From: Zunongwangia atlantica 22II14-10F7
Lineage (GTDB): Bacteria > Bacteroidota > Bacteroidia > Flavobacteriales > Flavobacteriaceae
Assembly: GCF_002094855.1 (NCBI RefSeq)
Contig: NZ_ARYN01000011.1
Location: 124,001-188,000 of the forward strand
Reading direction: 5' to 3'
Length of the DNA: 64,000 bases
A model generated the notes under the pieces. It did not search any database. It saw only the letters and a list, made by a program, of their open reading frames with translations, and was not told the DNA's origin. Made by a program: the position numbers and the translations under genes. Shown in pieces: positions 1 to 9,652 of the stretch (positions within the stretch are counted from its first letter, which is position 1; each line of letters begins with the position of its first letter).

Positions 1-314
1 TATTAACATCAGCCCTTGGACAATATAGTCAAATTAAAGAGGCTCCTCAATATTCAGATTATTATTTGGAAAGCGGAGATTTTATAAAGCTGGATAACTT
101 AACATTAGGGTATAATGTTAATCTTCCGAAAGAAGGAAACTTTAAAAGATTAAGGTTATATGCGAGTGCTAGAAATTTAGCTACAATAACCGGATATAAT
201 GATGGTAATAGAGATCCAGAAGTTCAGGATACTGGATTATTTCCTGGTATTGATTATAGAGATTTTTATCCTAGAACAACAACTGTTTCTGTAGGGATGA
301 ATGTTAATTTTTAA
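1..314 (+). CDS. SusC-like TonB-dependent outer-membrane receptor, C-terminal end only
   Basis: The reading frame is open from the left edge (first full codon at base 3) to the stop at 314, so only about the last 103 residues of a gene that begins outside the window are present. They read as the final strands of a SusC barrel: a GDFIKLDNLTLGYN stretch, an RLRLYASARNLATITGY stretch, a PGIDYRDFYPRTTT stretch, and a terminal aromatic residue (VNF). SusC proteins form the outer-membrane channel that, with the SusD lid, imports oligosaccharides using TonB energy. SusD follows 11 nt downstream, and the mannosidases beyond suggest alpha-mannan fragments as cargo (inference). Confidence 0.93.
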   Translation, partial: LTSALGQYSQIKEAPQYSDYYLESGDFIKLDNLTLGYNVNLPKEGNFKRLRLYASARNLATITGYNDGNRDPEVQDTGLFPGIDYRDFYPRTTTVSVGMNVNF

Positions 315-325
315 AAAATAGAATT

Positions 326-1945
326 ATGAAAAAAATAATATATAATAAATTCTTTATATCTTTTTTCGTTTTTATTGGTATTGTTAGCTGTACGGATCTA
401 GATGAGACAACATATTCTGAACTTTCTAAATCTAATTTTTACAATAATAAATTAGAGATTATTCAAGCAACCTTACGCCCTTTTACACATATGCAGGCAT
501 GGCTTGCATTTACTGGGCAAAATGGTTATTATTATCATAATGAACTTTCTGCAGATCAAGTTGCTTGGCCTCAAAAAGGACGTCACGCTTATGATAATGG
601 GGATCATATTAGACAACATTATCATACCTGGACCACAGAGGAAAGTAGACTGTTAAATACTTGGTCTTTGATGTGGACTGGGTTAGGATATGTTAATGCA
701 GCTATTGAGGATATCCAAAGTGTGGATCCAGAAGCCGCAGGTATCACTCAGGAAGAACTAGAGTCTTTTATAGCTGAATCTAAAGTATTAAGAGCGTATC
801 ACTATATGAAGATTATGGATCTTTGGGGTAACGTACCGATCGTAACTCAGGTCGGTATGCCAGAAAATCCTGAAACGCAAAATAGAGAAGAAGTTTTTGC
901 TTTTGTAGAAAAGGAGCTATTGGAAAATGTTGAAAAACTTCAGCCTTTATCACCTCAATTATTAGGACGTGTTTCTAAAGCTGTTGGTTATGCAATGCTT
1001 TCAGAGTTATATTTAAATGCGCAAGTATGGTCAGGAGAGGCTAGATGGGCAGATTGTGTTGAATATTCTAATAAAGTAATTAATGGTGATGGTGGTGCTC
1101 TAGCAGGTTCTATGATGTTAGATCAGGATCCATTAGGTCCATACAATAACACAAATGAAAATTCTCCCGAAAATATTTTTCAATTTCCATTTAGTAGACA
1201 AAATGACTTCGGTTATAGTTGGGCTTCATTTTACATGGGTTTCAGTAATATGAGAGATGCTCTTAATGTAACTTATTCCGGAAATAATGCATTTGTAGTA
1301 ATTCCTTCCGCATTTGATGCTTATCAGGAAAGTGATATTCGTAAGCAGGAATGGTTTTTATTCGGTCCTCAATATGAATATGGTACTACAGTGCCTATAT
1401 TAGGAACAGAGGAATATCGCGGACAGCCCTTAGTTTATGTGAACAATATTCGCAGAAATACTGAAGGTCAGACAGGAGAAGGAAGCATGACAGATGGTGA
1501 AGAAAATAGTGGTGCACGATTTCATAAATATCGTTCAGGAACTCAGGATGATGAAAACTATCTTGAAAATGACTTTGTGATCTATCGCTTAACAGAAATG
1601 TATTTTAACAAAGCAGAAGCTTTAATGAGACAAAATGGTGGAGTAGCAACTTCAGAAGCGGTAGAACTTATTAACGAAAGTAAAAGCAGATATTTCACTG
1701 AAGAAGACTGGCCAACTGAGATGTACACTGCTGCTAGTTTAACTTTAGATGAATTATTAGCTGAAAGAGGTAGAGAATTTATTTTTGAAGGAAAACGAAG
1801 AACCGATTTAATACGTTTTGGGAAATTTACCACAGGTTCATGGTGGGATAAAATACCAGATTCAGATGATCATGTTACCATTTATCCAATTCCTTACAGG
1901 CAGGTTCAAACGAATCCAAACCTTGAACAAAATCCAGGATATTAA
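326..1945 (+). CDS. SusD/RagB-family glycan-binding lipoprotein
   Basis: This 539-residue protein has a lipoprotein signal with the lipid-accepting Cys at residue 22 (IGIVSC). It shows the SusD/RagB plan: an N-terminal helical TPR-like region (ESKVLRAYHYMKIMDLWGNVP near residues 150-170) and the C-terminal signature with ELLAERGREFIFEGKRRTDL, ending in PIPYRQVQTNPNLEQNPGY. SusD proteins sit on the cell surface as the lid of the SusC channel and bind the glycan. The gene starts 11 nt after the SusC stop, so the two are co-transcribed. Glycan specificity cannot be read from the sequence; the linked GH92 and GH125 enzymes point to mannan. Confidence 0.96.
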   Translation: MKKIIYNKFFISFFVFIGIVSCTDLDETTYSELSKSNFYNNKLEIIQATLRPFTHMQAWLAFTGQNGYYYHNELSADQVAWPQKGRHAYDNGDHIRQHYHTWTTEESRLLNTWSLMWTGLGYVNAAIEDIQSVDPEAAGITQEELESFIAESKVLRAYHYMKIMDLWGNVPIVTQVGMPENPETQNREEVFAFVEKELLENVEKLQPLSPQLLGRVSKAVGYAMLSELYLNAQVWSGEARWADCVEYSNKVINGDGGALAGSMMLDQDPLGPYNNTNENSPENIFQFPFSRQNDFGYSWASFYMGFSNMRDALNVTYSGNNAFVVIPSAFDAYQESDIRKQEWFLFGPQYEYGTTVPILGTEEYRGQPLVYVNNIRRNTEGQTGEGSMTDGEENSGARFHKYRSGTQDDENYLENDFVIYRLTEMYFNKAEALMRQNGGVATSEAVELINESKSRYFTEEDWPTEMYTAASLTLDELLAERGREFIFEGKRRTDLIRFGKFTTGSWWDKIPDSDDHVTIYPIPYRQVQTNPNLEQNPGY

Positions 1946-1955
1946 TTTCAATATT

Positions 1956-2762
1956 ATGAGAATAATGAAACTTTTAAATATAAAACCTTTGTTATTTGCT
2001 CTTGGCCTATTGTTGTTAGGAGCTTGTGACGGAAGAAGAGAATTTCCATCACTTACAGAAACGGGTGTAACTATCGATCAGGATATTATCTTATTAATAT
2101 CTGGCGAAACCTTAGATGTGAATGCTCGATTTATTCCAGATATCTTCCCAGCGCGTGATTATACCTGGGAAGTAGACGATCCAAGTGTGGCAGATGTAAT
2201 TACAAACGAAGATCAATCTGTATCTTTAACAGCAACAGGCTCTGGTGAAACTTTATTAAGAATTACATCTTTAGATGATGATGCTTTAACTGCATCTGTG
2301 CGTCTTCAGGTAATTTCTTCAGCACCAATCGATATTACAGATCAGGCTACCTTAACTGTTAATAGAGAAAATAATGGCGGACCAGACGCAGGAGAAGGAT
2401 CTCCAAAACTTGTAGATGGTGATACTTCTACAAAATACCTTTCAGGATACTTAACTCCTTTCTATTTAACGTTAGAGTTTGATTCCCCTAGGGTAATCAA
2501 CATTTATAGATTTACTTCAGCTAATGATGCTGCAAGTAGAGATCCTAGAGACTGGCAAATTTCAGGATCTAATGATGGTGAGAATTGGGAAGTATTAGAC
2601 GAAAGAACAAATGAATTTTTTAATGATCGTGCTATGACAAGAGAGTTCTATTTCGATAATAATACTGCTTATACTCATTATAGATTAGATATCATCAGCA
2701 ATAATGGAGCATCATTATTCCAGATGGCTGAATGGGGAGTTTTCGAATTCCCAGAAGATTAG
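1956..2762 (+). CDS. Surface lipoprotein with Ig-like and F5/8 type C (discoidin) domains
   Basis: A 268-residue lipoprotein, with start MRIMKLLNIK and lipobox Cys at residue 24 (LLLLGAC). The ATG at 1956, 10 nt after the SusD stop, is preferred because it gives a clean signal peptide; an upstream in-frame start would overlap SusD. Residues about 33-118 resemble a bacterial Ig-like (BIG2) fold (ETLDVNARFIPDIFPARDYTWEVDDPSVADV). Residues about 125-268 resemble a discoidin carbohydrate-binding domain (KLVDGDTSTKYLSGY, RDPRDWQISGSNDGENWEVLD). It occupies the SusE/SusF position, so it is probably an accessory surface glycan-binding protein. The domain calls rest on motif recognition. Confidence 0.85.
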   Translation: MRIMKLLNIKPLLFALGLLLLGACDGRREFPSLTETGVTIDQDIILLISGETLDVNARFIPDIFPARDYTWEVDDPSVADVITNEDQSVSLTATGSGETLLRITSLDDDALTASVRLQVISSAPIDITDQATLTVNRENNGGPDAGEGSPKLVDGDTSTKYLSGYLTPFYLTLEFDSPRVINIYRFTSANDAASRDPRDWQISGSNDGENWEVLDERTNEFFNDRAMTREFYFDNNTAYTHYRLDIISNNGASLFQMAEWGVFEFPED

Positions 2763-2815
2763 AAGAATCAAAATCCGATCCTAACTAAATCCTGTGGAAA
2801 CAGTTAATTTCTAAA

Positions 2816-2847
2816 GGTTCAAATTGTATAAATTTGAGCCTTTTTTT
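2816..2847 (+). terminator. Intrinsic terminator after the SusC/SusD/lipoprotein operon
   Basis: A 10-bp stem (GGTTCAAATT pairing with AATTTGAGCC, including one G-U pair) encloses the loop GTATA and is followed by seven T residues. It separates the binding/transport genes from the GH92-led enzyme operon, which then probably has its own promoter in 2848-2969. I did not find a clear TAnnTTTG box there. Confidence 0.8.
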
Positions 2848-2969
2848 AAATTAATTTGCTAAAACGATTTAACTTTACTATTTTCATTGAAATTATAACT
2901 ATTTTAACAAATTAGCAGTCTCATGCTAGAAATAGCGATAACGATTGCATTTTATTCTTATCCGAAAAA

Positions 2970-5255
2970 ATGAATATTCAAAAATTAAGTTTAATCGCTT
3001 TATTTTTTACAGGATTGCTACACGCCACCACAGATCCTGTAAAAGATCCTGTAGAGTATGTAAATACTTTGCAGGGAACAAATTCGAAATTCGAATTAAC
3101 AAGAGGAAATACTTATCCCACAACAGCATTACCTTTTGGGATGAATACCTGGACACCGCAAACTGGAGTTAATGGTGATGGTTGGAAATATCAATATTTT
3201 AAAGAAGAAATTAGAGGCTTTCAACAGGCACATCAGTGCAGTTCGTGGTCTAATGATTACGCCGTATTTTCCTTAATGCCGGTAACTGAAGATTTAAAGC
3301 TAAATGATAAAGAGAGAGCCAGTAAATTTAGCCACGATAATGAGACAGCAAAGCCATATTATTATCAGGTTCAATCAGAAAATGGAGTGAATACTGAAAT
3401 TTCACCCAGTGACCGTGGTGCACATTTAAGGTTTAGTTTCCCTAAAAATAAAAATGCCTGGATTGTTTTAGATGGATATACAGGAACCAGCGAGGTAAAG
3501 ATCGATAAAAAGAATCGAAGAATTACAGGTTTTGTACGCAATGGAAGAGGTATGGATCGTATTGAAGGTATGAAGAATTATTTTGTTATTCAGTTTGACA
3601 AAGACTTTCAGGCGTCCGGCATCTGGGAAAATAGAGAAAACAAAAAATGGGAGAATAGTAATCATAAAACAGGTGAAGGTATTGGAGCCTTTATTCAGTT
3701 TAAACCAGGACAGGTAGTTCAGGCTAAAGTCGCTTCATCTTACATAAGCGTATCACAGGCTGAACGAAATCTGGAAACAGAACTTGGTAAAGACAGAAAA
3801 CTTGAGGTTACTAAAAATAAAGCTAAGAAGATCTGGAATGAACATTTAAGCAAAATACAGGTAGAAGGAGGTTCAGAAGAGCAGTTAAAAACCTTTTATT
3901 CTTGTTTTTTTAGGGCAAGTTTGTTCTCAAGAAAGTTCTATGAAATTAACGAAAATGGAGATCCATTTTATTATAGTCCGTATGATGGGAAAGTCCATGA
4001 TGGTTATATGTACACCGATACTGGATTTTGGGACACTTTTAGAGCACAGTTTCCTTTAAATATCTTGCTTTATCCAGAAATGCAGGGACGTTATGTATCG
4101 GCGCTATTGGATGCTTATGAACAATGTGGATGGTTACCTTCCTGGTCATTCCCTAGTGAAGCCGGTAGTATGGTAGGGAATCATGCTATTTCTTTGCTTG
4201 CAGATGCATGGGCAAAAGGTATTAAAACTTTCGATCCTAAAAAGGCTTTAGATGCCTATTGGCACGAAGCCACGAATAAAGGACCATGGGGACCTGCTAA
4301 TGGAAGAGATGGATGGAAAGATTATTATACCCTTGGTTATGTGTCGTATCCATCAACAAGAGAAGCTACAGCAAAAACGCTAGAATACGCCTATGATGAT
4401 TTCTGCGGATATACTTTAGCCAATATGACCGGTAACACATTCTATAAGGAACGTTTTGAAGGTTCAATGTATAATTATAAAAATGTCTTTAATCCTGAAA
4501 CAGGTTTTATGCAGGGAAAAGATAAGTCTGGAAATTGGAACGATAATTTTGATCCTTACGAATGGGGAGGACCATTTACTGAAGGTAACGCGTGGCATTA
4601 CTTATGGTCTGTTTTTCAGGATCCTCAGGGATTGATCGATCTTATGGGAGGAAGCGAAAACTTCAATAAAAAATTAGATTCGGTTTTTAGTGTTTCTAAT
4701 AAAGTAAACGTAGGAACTTATGGCGGAAAGATTCATGAAATGACTGAAATGCAAATGGCCAATATGGGGCAATATGCACACGGTAATCAGCCAATTCAAC
4801 ATATGATCTATCTTTATAATTATGCAGAACAGCCCTGGAAAGCCCAATATCACGCCAGAAATGTAATGGAAAAATTATACGATTTTACTGAAAATGGTTA
4901 TCCAGGAGACGAAGACCAGGGGCAAACCTCTTCATGGTATGTGTTAAGTGCACTTGGTTTTTATAGTGTATGTCCGGGGACAGATCAATATGTTCTAGGA
5001 AGTCCTGTTTTTAATAAGGCAACCATAAACTTAGAAAATGGAAATAAGTTTATAATTAATGCTCCAGATAATGATATGGATAATGTCTATATTCAATCGG
5101 CTTCATTAAATGGAGAGACTTATACCAAAAACTTCATCACTTATGCAGATATACTAAACGGCGGAAGCTTTGATCTAAAAATGAGTGATTCCCCCAATAA
5201 AAATAGAGGAATAAACGAAAGTGATAAACCCTTTTCACTTTCAGCAAATAAATAA
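2970..5255 (+). CDS. GH92 alpha-mannosidase, secreted
   Basis: This 761-residue protein has a Sec-type signal peptide (MNIQKLSLIALFFTGLLHA) and no lipobox Cys. Family 92 hallmarks are visible: an N-terminal beta-sandwich region (YVNTLQGTNSKFELTRGNTYPTT, with PFGMNTWTPQTG) and a helical (alpha/alpha)6 catalytic region (TDTGFWDTFRAQFPL, AHGNQPIQHMIYLYNY). Near residue 645 it has the diagnostic GDEDQGQTSSWYVLSALGFY block. GH92 enzymes are calcium-dependent exo-acting alpha-mannosidases, usually alpha-1,2 or alpha-1,3. The exact linkage cannot be told from sequence alone. It leads a four-gene operon (18-, 6- and 19-nt gaps) and would trim side chains before GH125 acts on alpha-1,6 bonds. Confidence 0.95.
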   Translation: MNIQKLSLIALFFTGLLHATTDPVKDPVEYVNTLQGTNSKFELTRGNTYPTTALPFGMNTWTPQTGVNGDGWKYQYFKEEIRGFQQAHQCSSWSNDYAVFSLMPVTEDLKLNDKERASKFSHDNETAKPYYYQVQSENGVNTEISPSDRGAHLRFSFPKNKNAWIVLDGYTGTSEVKIDKKNRRITGFVRNGRGMDRIEGMKNYFVIQFDKDFQASGIWENRENKKWENSNHKTGEGIGAFIQFKPGQVVQAKVASSYISVSQAERNLETELGKDRKLEVTKNKAKKIWNEHLSKIQVEGGSEEQLKTFYSCFFRASLFSRKFYEINENGDPFYYSPYDGKVHDGYMYTDTGFWDTFRAQFPLNILLYPEMQGRYVSALLDAYEQCGWLPSWSFPSEAGSMVGNHAISLLADAWAKGIKTFDPKKALDAYWHEATNKGPWGPANGRDGWKDYYTLGYVSYPSTREATAKTLEYAYDDFCGYTLANMTGNTFYKERFEGSMYNYKNVFNPETGFMQGKDKSGNWNDNFDPYEWGGPFTEGNAWHYLWSVFQDPQGLIDLMGGSENFNKKLDSVFSVSNKVNVGTYGGKIHEMTEMQMANMGQYAHGNQPIQHMIYLYNYAEQPWKAQYHARNVMEKLYDFTENGYPGDEDQGQTSSWYVLSALGFYSVCPGTDQYVLGSPVFNKATINLENGNKFIINAPDNDMDNVYIQSASLNGETYTKNFITYADILNGGSFDLKMSDSPNKNRGINESDKPFSLSANK

Positions 5256-5273
5256 TAAACCCCAATAATTAAA

Positions 5274-5939
5274 ATGAAAAAAATTGTAATTGCAGCCGGC
5301 TTACTAATAAGTACAATGGGATTTTCTCAGCAACAAGAAACGTTCAAGAAAAAAGGAAAGGTATTAATTTTTACCAATCACGATCCTAATTTAAATCAGG
5401 ATACTAAAGACGGTTTGGTAAAGACCTTCTTTAAAGTATATCCAAAATTAATAAAGGATTTTAATCCTGAATCTATGGATACCATCAGGGTGAAAATCGA
5501 TACTGAATATGATGGTGTTGCTTATGCACACAATGGTCGTATAACGATTAGTTCAGATTGGTTAGAGAAAAAACCGGGAGATATCGATGTGATCACTCAC
5601 GAGGTAATGCACATTGTACAATCGTACCCGCCAAATAGTGGCCCGGGATGGTTAACCGAAGGTATCGCAGATTATGTTCGGTTTAAATACGGTGTAGATA
5701 ACGAAGGCGCAGGATGGAGCCTACCAGATTATAAACCAGAAAATTCATATAAAAACAGTTATAGAATTACAGCAAGATTCCTGTATTGGTTAACTAAAAA
5801 ATATGATAAAAAAATTGTTCAGAAATTAGATAAAAACATGCGAAATAAAACCTATTCTGCAGATCTATGGAATCAATATACAGGGAAGTCTTTAGATGAA
5901 CTGTGGGCAGAATATAGTGAGTCACCGCAAATAAGTTAA
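5274..5939 (+). CDS. Basic secretory protein (BSP)-family putative metallopeptidase
   Basis: A 221-residue secreted protein with a signal peptide cleaved near residue 18-19 (MGFSQQ). The zinc-ligand motif HEVMH is at residues 109-113, followed by a GPGWLTEGIADYVRFKYG block in which the Glu of TEG is a likely third ligand. This matches the plant basic secretory protein family, related to gluzincin metallopeptidases. It sits between two mannosidase genes, 18 nt after the first GH92 and 6 nt before GH125, so it is co-expressed with glycan-trimming enzymes. I infer that the target is a mannosylated protein rather than free mannan. The activity of bacterial members is poorly documented. Confidence 0.85.
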   Translation: MKKIVIAAGLLISTMGFSQQQETFKKKGKVLIFTNHDPNLNQDTKDGLVKTFFKVYPKLIKDFNPESMDTIRVKIDTEYDGVAYAHNGRITISSDWLEKKPGDIDVITHEVMHIVQSYPPNSGPGWLTEGIADYVRFKYGVDNEGAGWSLPDYKPENSYKNSYRITARFLYWLTKKYDKKIVQKLDKNMRNKTYSADLWNQYTGKSLDELWAEYSESPQIS

Positions 5940-5945
5940 GAAACT

Positions 5946-7367
5946 ATGCAAAGAAGAAAATTTATCCAAAACTCGGCTTTATTTGGGTCGTTAGCAATGA
6001 TCAGTCCAAAAGTATCATTCGCATCCAGCTTAGAAAAATATCCTGTGGTTAGAACACCAAAAGGACAGCGAAATTTTGAGAGTAAAGCAATCGAAAAAGC
6101 CATAAAAGAATTTGGCAAAAAAGTAGATGATGAAGAACTGGCCTGGTTATTTAATAACTGTTTTCCTAATACTTTAGATACTACAGTCACCTATACTACA
6201 AAAAACGGAAGACCAGATACCTATGTGATTACAGGAGATATCGATGCCATGTGGTTAAGGGATAGTTCTGCACAGGTATGGCCTTATATGGCATTTGCAG
6301 ATGAGGATAAAGATCTTCAGCATTTAATTGCGGGAGTGATCAATCGCCAAACGCAGTACATTCTTAAAGATCCTTATGCGAACGCTTTTTATGATGATCC
6401 TTCAAAAAAAGGGGAGTGGACAACAGATCATACAGATATGAAACCTGGTGTACACGAGCGTAAATGGGAAATAGATTCTTTATGTTATCCTATTCGCTTA
6501 GGTTATAATTACTGGAAAACTACTGGAGATACGGCACCTTTTGATGCGGAATGGCAAAAAGCGATAAAAGAAATTTTAAAGGTTTTTAAAGATCAGCAAA
6601 AAAAGAAGGATCGTGGTTCTTACCATTTTCAAAGAGAAACGGCAAAAGCCACAGATACTCGTGCATTACATGGTTATGGTTACCCGGTAAATCCTGTAGG
6701 ATTAATTTGTTCGGCTTTTAGACCTTCAGATGATGCAACAGTATTTTCATTTTTAATTCCGTCTAACTTTTTTGCAGTAGTGAGTTTAAAACAGGCTGCA
6801 GAAATGATGACCGAATTGGCAAATGATAGCCAAACTGCCTCAGAATTATTAAGTCTGGCAAAAGAAGTAGATAGCGCCTTAAAAAAGCATGCTATCGTAG
6901 ATCATCCAAAATACGGTAAGATCTATGCATTCGAAATCGATGGTTTTGGCAATCATTTATTAATGGACGATGCCAATGTACCTAGCTTACTTTCCCTTCC
7001 TTATTTAGATGCCATGCCGGTAGATGATGAGATTTATCAAAATACCAGAGCATTTATCTGGTCTACAGATAATCCGTTTTTCTTTAAAGGAAGCGCTGCA
7101 GAAGGTGTTGGTGGGCCACACGTAGGGATGGATATGGTTTGGCCAATGTCTATTACCATGCGAGGTTTAACCAGTACCAGTGATAAAGAAATTAAAGACT
7201 GTATTAAAATGCTTAAAGCTACGCATGGCGATACCGGATTTATGCACGAAACTTTTCATAAAGACGATCCTACAAATTTCTCAAGATCATGGTTTGCATG
7301 GGCAAATACACTTTTTGGCGAATTTATCTGGAAAACCTATAAAGAAAGTCCAGAGCTTTTAGGATAA
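5946..7367 (+). CDS. GH125 exo-alpha-1,6-mannosidase
   Basis: A 473-residue protein. The N-terminus MQRRKFIQNSALFGSLAM resembles a Tat signal (RRKF followed by a hydrophobic stretch ending in ASS), so folded export to the periplasm is likely. GH125 motifs are clear: ITGDIDAMWLRDSSAQVWPY around residues 95-114, LKDPYANAFYDD, WEIDSLCYPIRLGYNYW, and late WPMSITMRGLTS and FMHETFHKDDPTNFSRSWFAWANTLFGE. The family releases mannose from alpha-1,6-linked mannans and N-glycan cores by inversion. It follows the BSP gene by 6 nt, and the order GH92-BSP-GH125-GH92 implies sequential trimming. Confidence 0.95.
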   Translation: MQRRKFIQNSALFGSLAMISPKVSFASSLEKYPVVRTPKGQRNFESKAIEKAIKEFGKKVDDEELAWLFNNCFPNTLDTTVTYTTKNGRPDTYVITGDIDAMWLRDSSAQVWPYMAFADEDKDLQHLIAGVINRQTQYILKDPYANAFYDDPSKKGEWTTDHTDMKPGVHERKWEIDSLCYPIRLGYNYWKTTGDTAPFDAEWQKAIKEILKVFKDQQKKKDRGSYHFQRETAKATDTRALHGYGYPVNPVGLICSAFRPSDDATVFSFLIPSNFFAVVSLKQAAEMMTELANDSQTASELLSLAKEVDSALKKHAIVDHPKYGKIYAFEIDGFGNHLLMDDANVPSLLSLPYLDAMPVDDEIYQNTRAFIWSTDNPFFFKGSAAEGVGGPHVGMDMVWPMSITMRGLTSTSDKEIKDCIKMLKATHGDTGFMHETFHKDDPTNFSRSWFAWANTLFGEFIWKTYKESPELLG

Positions 7368-7386
7368 TACTTAAAATTTATACTGA

Positions 7387-9582
7387 ATGAAAGTCTCCCA
7401 AAACACCTCAGTACAACTGATAAAATATAGCCTGATATTATCGATTTTGGCCGTGCAATTTGGTTGTAAATCCAGAACAGGAAAAACTGAAGAGAAAGCA
7501 AATCTTACCAGTTATGTAAATCCTTTTTTGGGTACGGCACCACTAACCGATACTAGTATTATTGGATATACTCCACCAGAAGGCTGGCGTGTTTGGGCAG
7601 GCTTAACTTATCCTGGTTCGTCTCTGCCCAATGCAATGGTGCAACTTAGCCCAATTACAGAATTTGGGAGTGGTGCCGGCTATGAGTACGAGGATAACGA
7701 GATCTATGGTTTTACCCACACCAATAAAGGACATTGGAATCTTTGTAATTTGCCTATTTTACCTGTTTCTGCGGAAGCAAAATTTCCGTTTAAGTCGAAG
7801 TTTTCTCACGCAAATGAAGAGGCCTCGCCAGGATTTTACCAGGTGTTTTTAGAAGATTACGGAGTAAATGTAAGATTAACTTCAACCTTAAGAGGAGCCA
7901 TTCACGAATATACCTTCAATAATAATAAAGATCGAAGCATTGTTTTTAAACTTGGTAAAGCTAATAACGGAGTGTCAGATTGGGATATTAGTACCAGTAA
8001 CCGAAACCAAATTTCAGGATATCAACGAGTAGGCGGAGACAAGGTTCATTTTTTTGCGAAACTGAGTCATGATATTAAAAACATAGCGATCGAGAATCAG
8101 GGAGCGCCAGAGGGATATGCAAAAATTGAACTCGAAAATGGCAAATCTGAGGAAGTGATCTTAAAAGTTGGTATTTCTTATGTGAGTATAGAAAATGCTA
8201 AGAATAATCTTGAAAAAGAGATCGCAAATAGAAGTTTCGATGAGGTTCACGAACAAGCGATCGAAACCTGGGAATCTTTACTGGGTTCCATAAAAGTTAA
8301 AGGAGGAACCAAAAAACAAAAGCAAATTTTCTATTCTTCTTTGTATCGCGCCTTTCTGTGGCCAGCTTTACGAAGTGATCTTAATGGCGAGTTTAGCGAT
8401 GCTAAGGGCAATATTAAAAAAGCCGATTTTCGATATTATACGCTACCATCTTTTTGGGATACCTATCGTAATAAACTGGTGTTGTTAAATATGCTTCAGC
8501 CAGATGTTGCTAAAGATGTGATAAGCTCGGTAATCGATAGAGGTAAAAATAACGGATTTATGCCTACATTTTTTCATGGCGATCACGCTGCTTCATTTAT
8601 TTCCGCAGCATACAATATGGGAATTCAGGATTTTGATGTTCAAAAAGCTTATCAATTATTACTGAATAACGCTTACAAAGAGGGCGGAACACGACCTTAT
8701 ATTTCAGAATATATCGAAAAAGGATACATCGCTACTCCGCAAATCGAAAATCCGCATGTAGAAAGTAAAGCAAAAGCTGGAGTGTCTAAAACCTTAGAAT
8801 ATGCGCATGACGATTATTCTTTGGCACTATTGGCAGAAGCACTTGGTGATAATAGCCATTTTGAAGATCTTATGAAACGTTCTAAAAATTACCAGAATGT
8901 GTTTGATAAGAAGACCAATTTTATGCGAGGAAAATTAGAAGATGGCAGCTGGGTAAGCCCTTTTGATGCAGAATATCCCTACTACGAATATATGTATCGC
9001 GAGGCTAATGCATGGCAGTTATCTTTTTACGTTCCGCATGATATGCCGGGATTGGTTAATCTCTACGGAAGGGAAAAATTTGAGGAAAAATTGGATTCAC
9101 TTTTTACTACACCGTGGAATCCTAAGCATATTGCCAGAAATGTGTCTGGTTTTATGGGCTTATACAGCCAGGGAAATCAACCCGATCACGAGACACCTTT
9201 TGCCTATTATTTTATTGATAAGCCAGAAAAATCACAGGCGATTTTAGATAATTTGATGCAAAATTATTTTGGTATTGAAGAAGGCGGGAATGCATTATCT
9301 GGAATGGACGATGCCGGGGAAATGTCTTCCTGGTACGTTTTTGCTGCCAGTGGAGTGTATCCATTATCACCAGCAGATGCCGAATTTCTGGTGACTGTGC
9401 CTATTTTTGATAAAGTTACCTGGACGATGCCCAATCGTAGTACACTAAACTTTACCCAAAGCGGTAAAGGCAGAAATCTTGAAGGAATCAATGTAAATTC
9501 AGATGTTTTGGAGGATTATTTTATTCCTTTTCAGTTATTTAAATCTGGAGGGAACGTAGTGATCCAAACTACTAAAGAATAA
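7387..9582 (+). CDS. GH92 alpha-mannosidase, lipoprotein
   Basis: A 731-residue second GH92 enzyme, but a lipoprotein: signal ILAVQFGC with the lipid-accepting Cys at residue 27. Family motifs include SYVNPFLGTAPLTDTS, GWRVWAGLTYPGSSLPNAMVQLSP, the GNQPDHETPFAYYF block and the near-C-terminal GMDDAGEMSSWYVFAASGVYPLSP block. It is clearly diverged from the GH92 at 2970. The different anchor (lipid versus soluble) and sequence suggest a different linkage specificity or location (inference). It closes the operon; a terminator follows about 40 nt after the stop. Confidence 0.95.
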   Translation: MKVSQNTSVQLIKYSLILSILAVQFGCKSRTGKTEEKANLTSYVNPFLGTAPLTDTSIIGYTPPEGWRVWAGLTYPGSSLPNAMVQLSPITEFGSGAGYEYEDNEIYGFTHTNKGHWNLCNLPILPVSAEAKFPFKSKFSHANEEASPGFYQVFLEDYGVNVRLTSTLRGAIHEYTFNNNKDRSIVFKLGKANNGVSDWDISTSNRNQISGYQRVGGDKVHFFAKLSHDIKNIAIENQGAPEGYAKIELENGKSEEVILKVGISYVSIENAKNNLEKEIANRSFDEVHEQAIETWESLLGSIKVKGGTKKQKQIFYSSLYRAFLWPALRSDLNGEFSDAKGNIKKADFRYYTLPSFWDTYRNKLVLLNMLQPDVAKDVISSVIDRGKNNGFMPTFFHGDHAASFISAAYNMGIQDFDVQKAYQLLLNNAYKEGGTRPYISEYIEKGYIATPQIENPHVESKAKAGVSKTLEYAHDDYSLALLAEALGDNSHFEDLMKRSKNYQNVFDKKTNFMRGKLEDGSWVSPFDAEYPYYEYMYREANAWQLSFYVPHDMPGLVNLYGREKFEEKLDSLFTTPWNPKHIARNVSGFMGLYSQGNQPDHETPFAYYFIDKPEKSQAILDNLMQNYFGIEEGGNALSGMDDAGEMSSWYVFAASGVYPLSPADAEFLVTVPIFDKVTWTMPNRSTLNFTQSGKGRNLEGINVNSDVLEDYFIPFQLFKSGGNVVIQTTKE

Positions 9583-9621
9583 TTTCGGAGAAAATCATCC
9601 TAACCAATCAATCTTCGAAAT

Positions 9622-9652
9622 AACAGGGAACGTCTTGCGTTCCCTGTTTCAT
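9622..9652 (+). terminator. Intrinsic terminator of the mannosidase operon
   Basis: A perfect 11-bp stem, AACAGGGAACG with CGTTCCCTGTT, has a 5-nt loop (TCTTG) and is followed by a short T-rich tail. It lies 40 nt after the second GH92 stop and just before the long copy of the dispersed repeat. The stretch 9583-9920 otherwise holds that repeat and the promoter of the next operon. Confidence 0.8.

Noticed and set aside
1818-1955. Longer N-terminus for the discoidin-type lipoprotein starting inside the SusD gene
   Set aside because: It overlaps SusD by over 120 nt and would bury the signal peptide; the ATG at 1956 gives a proper lipoprotein signal.
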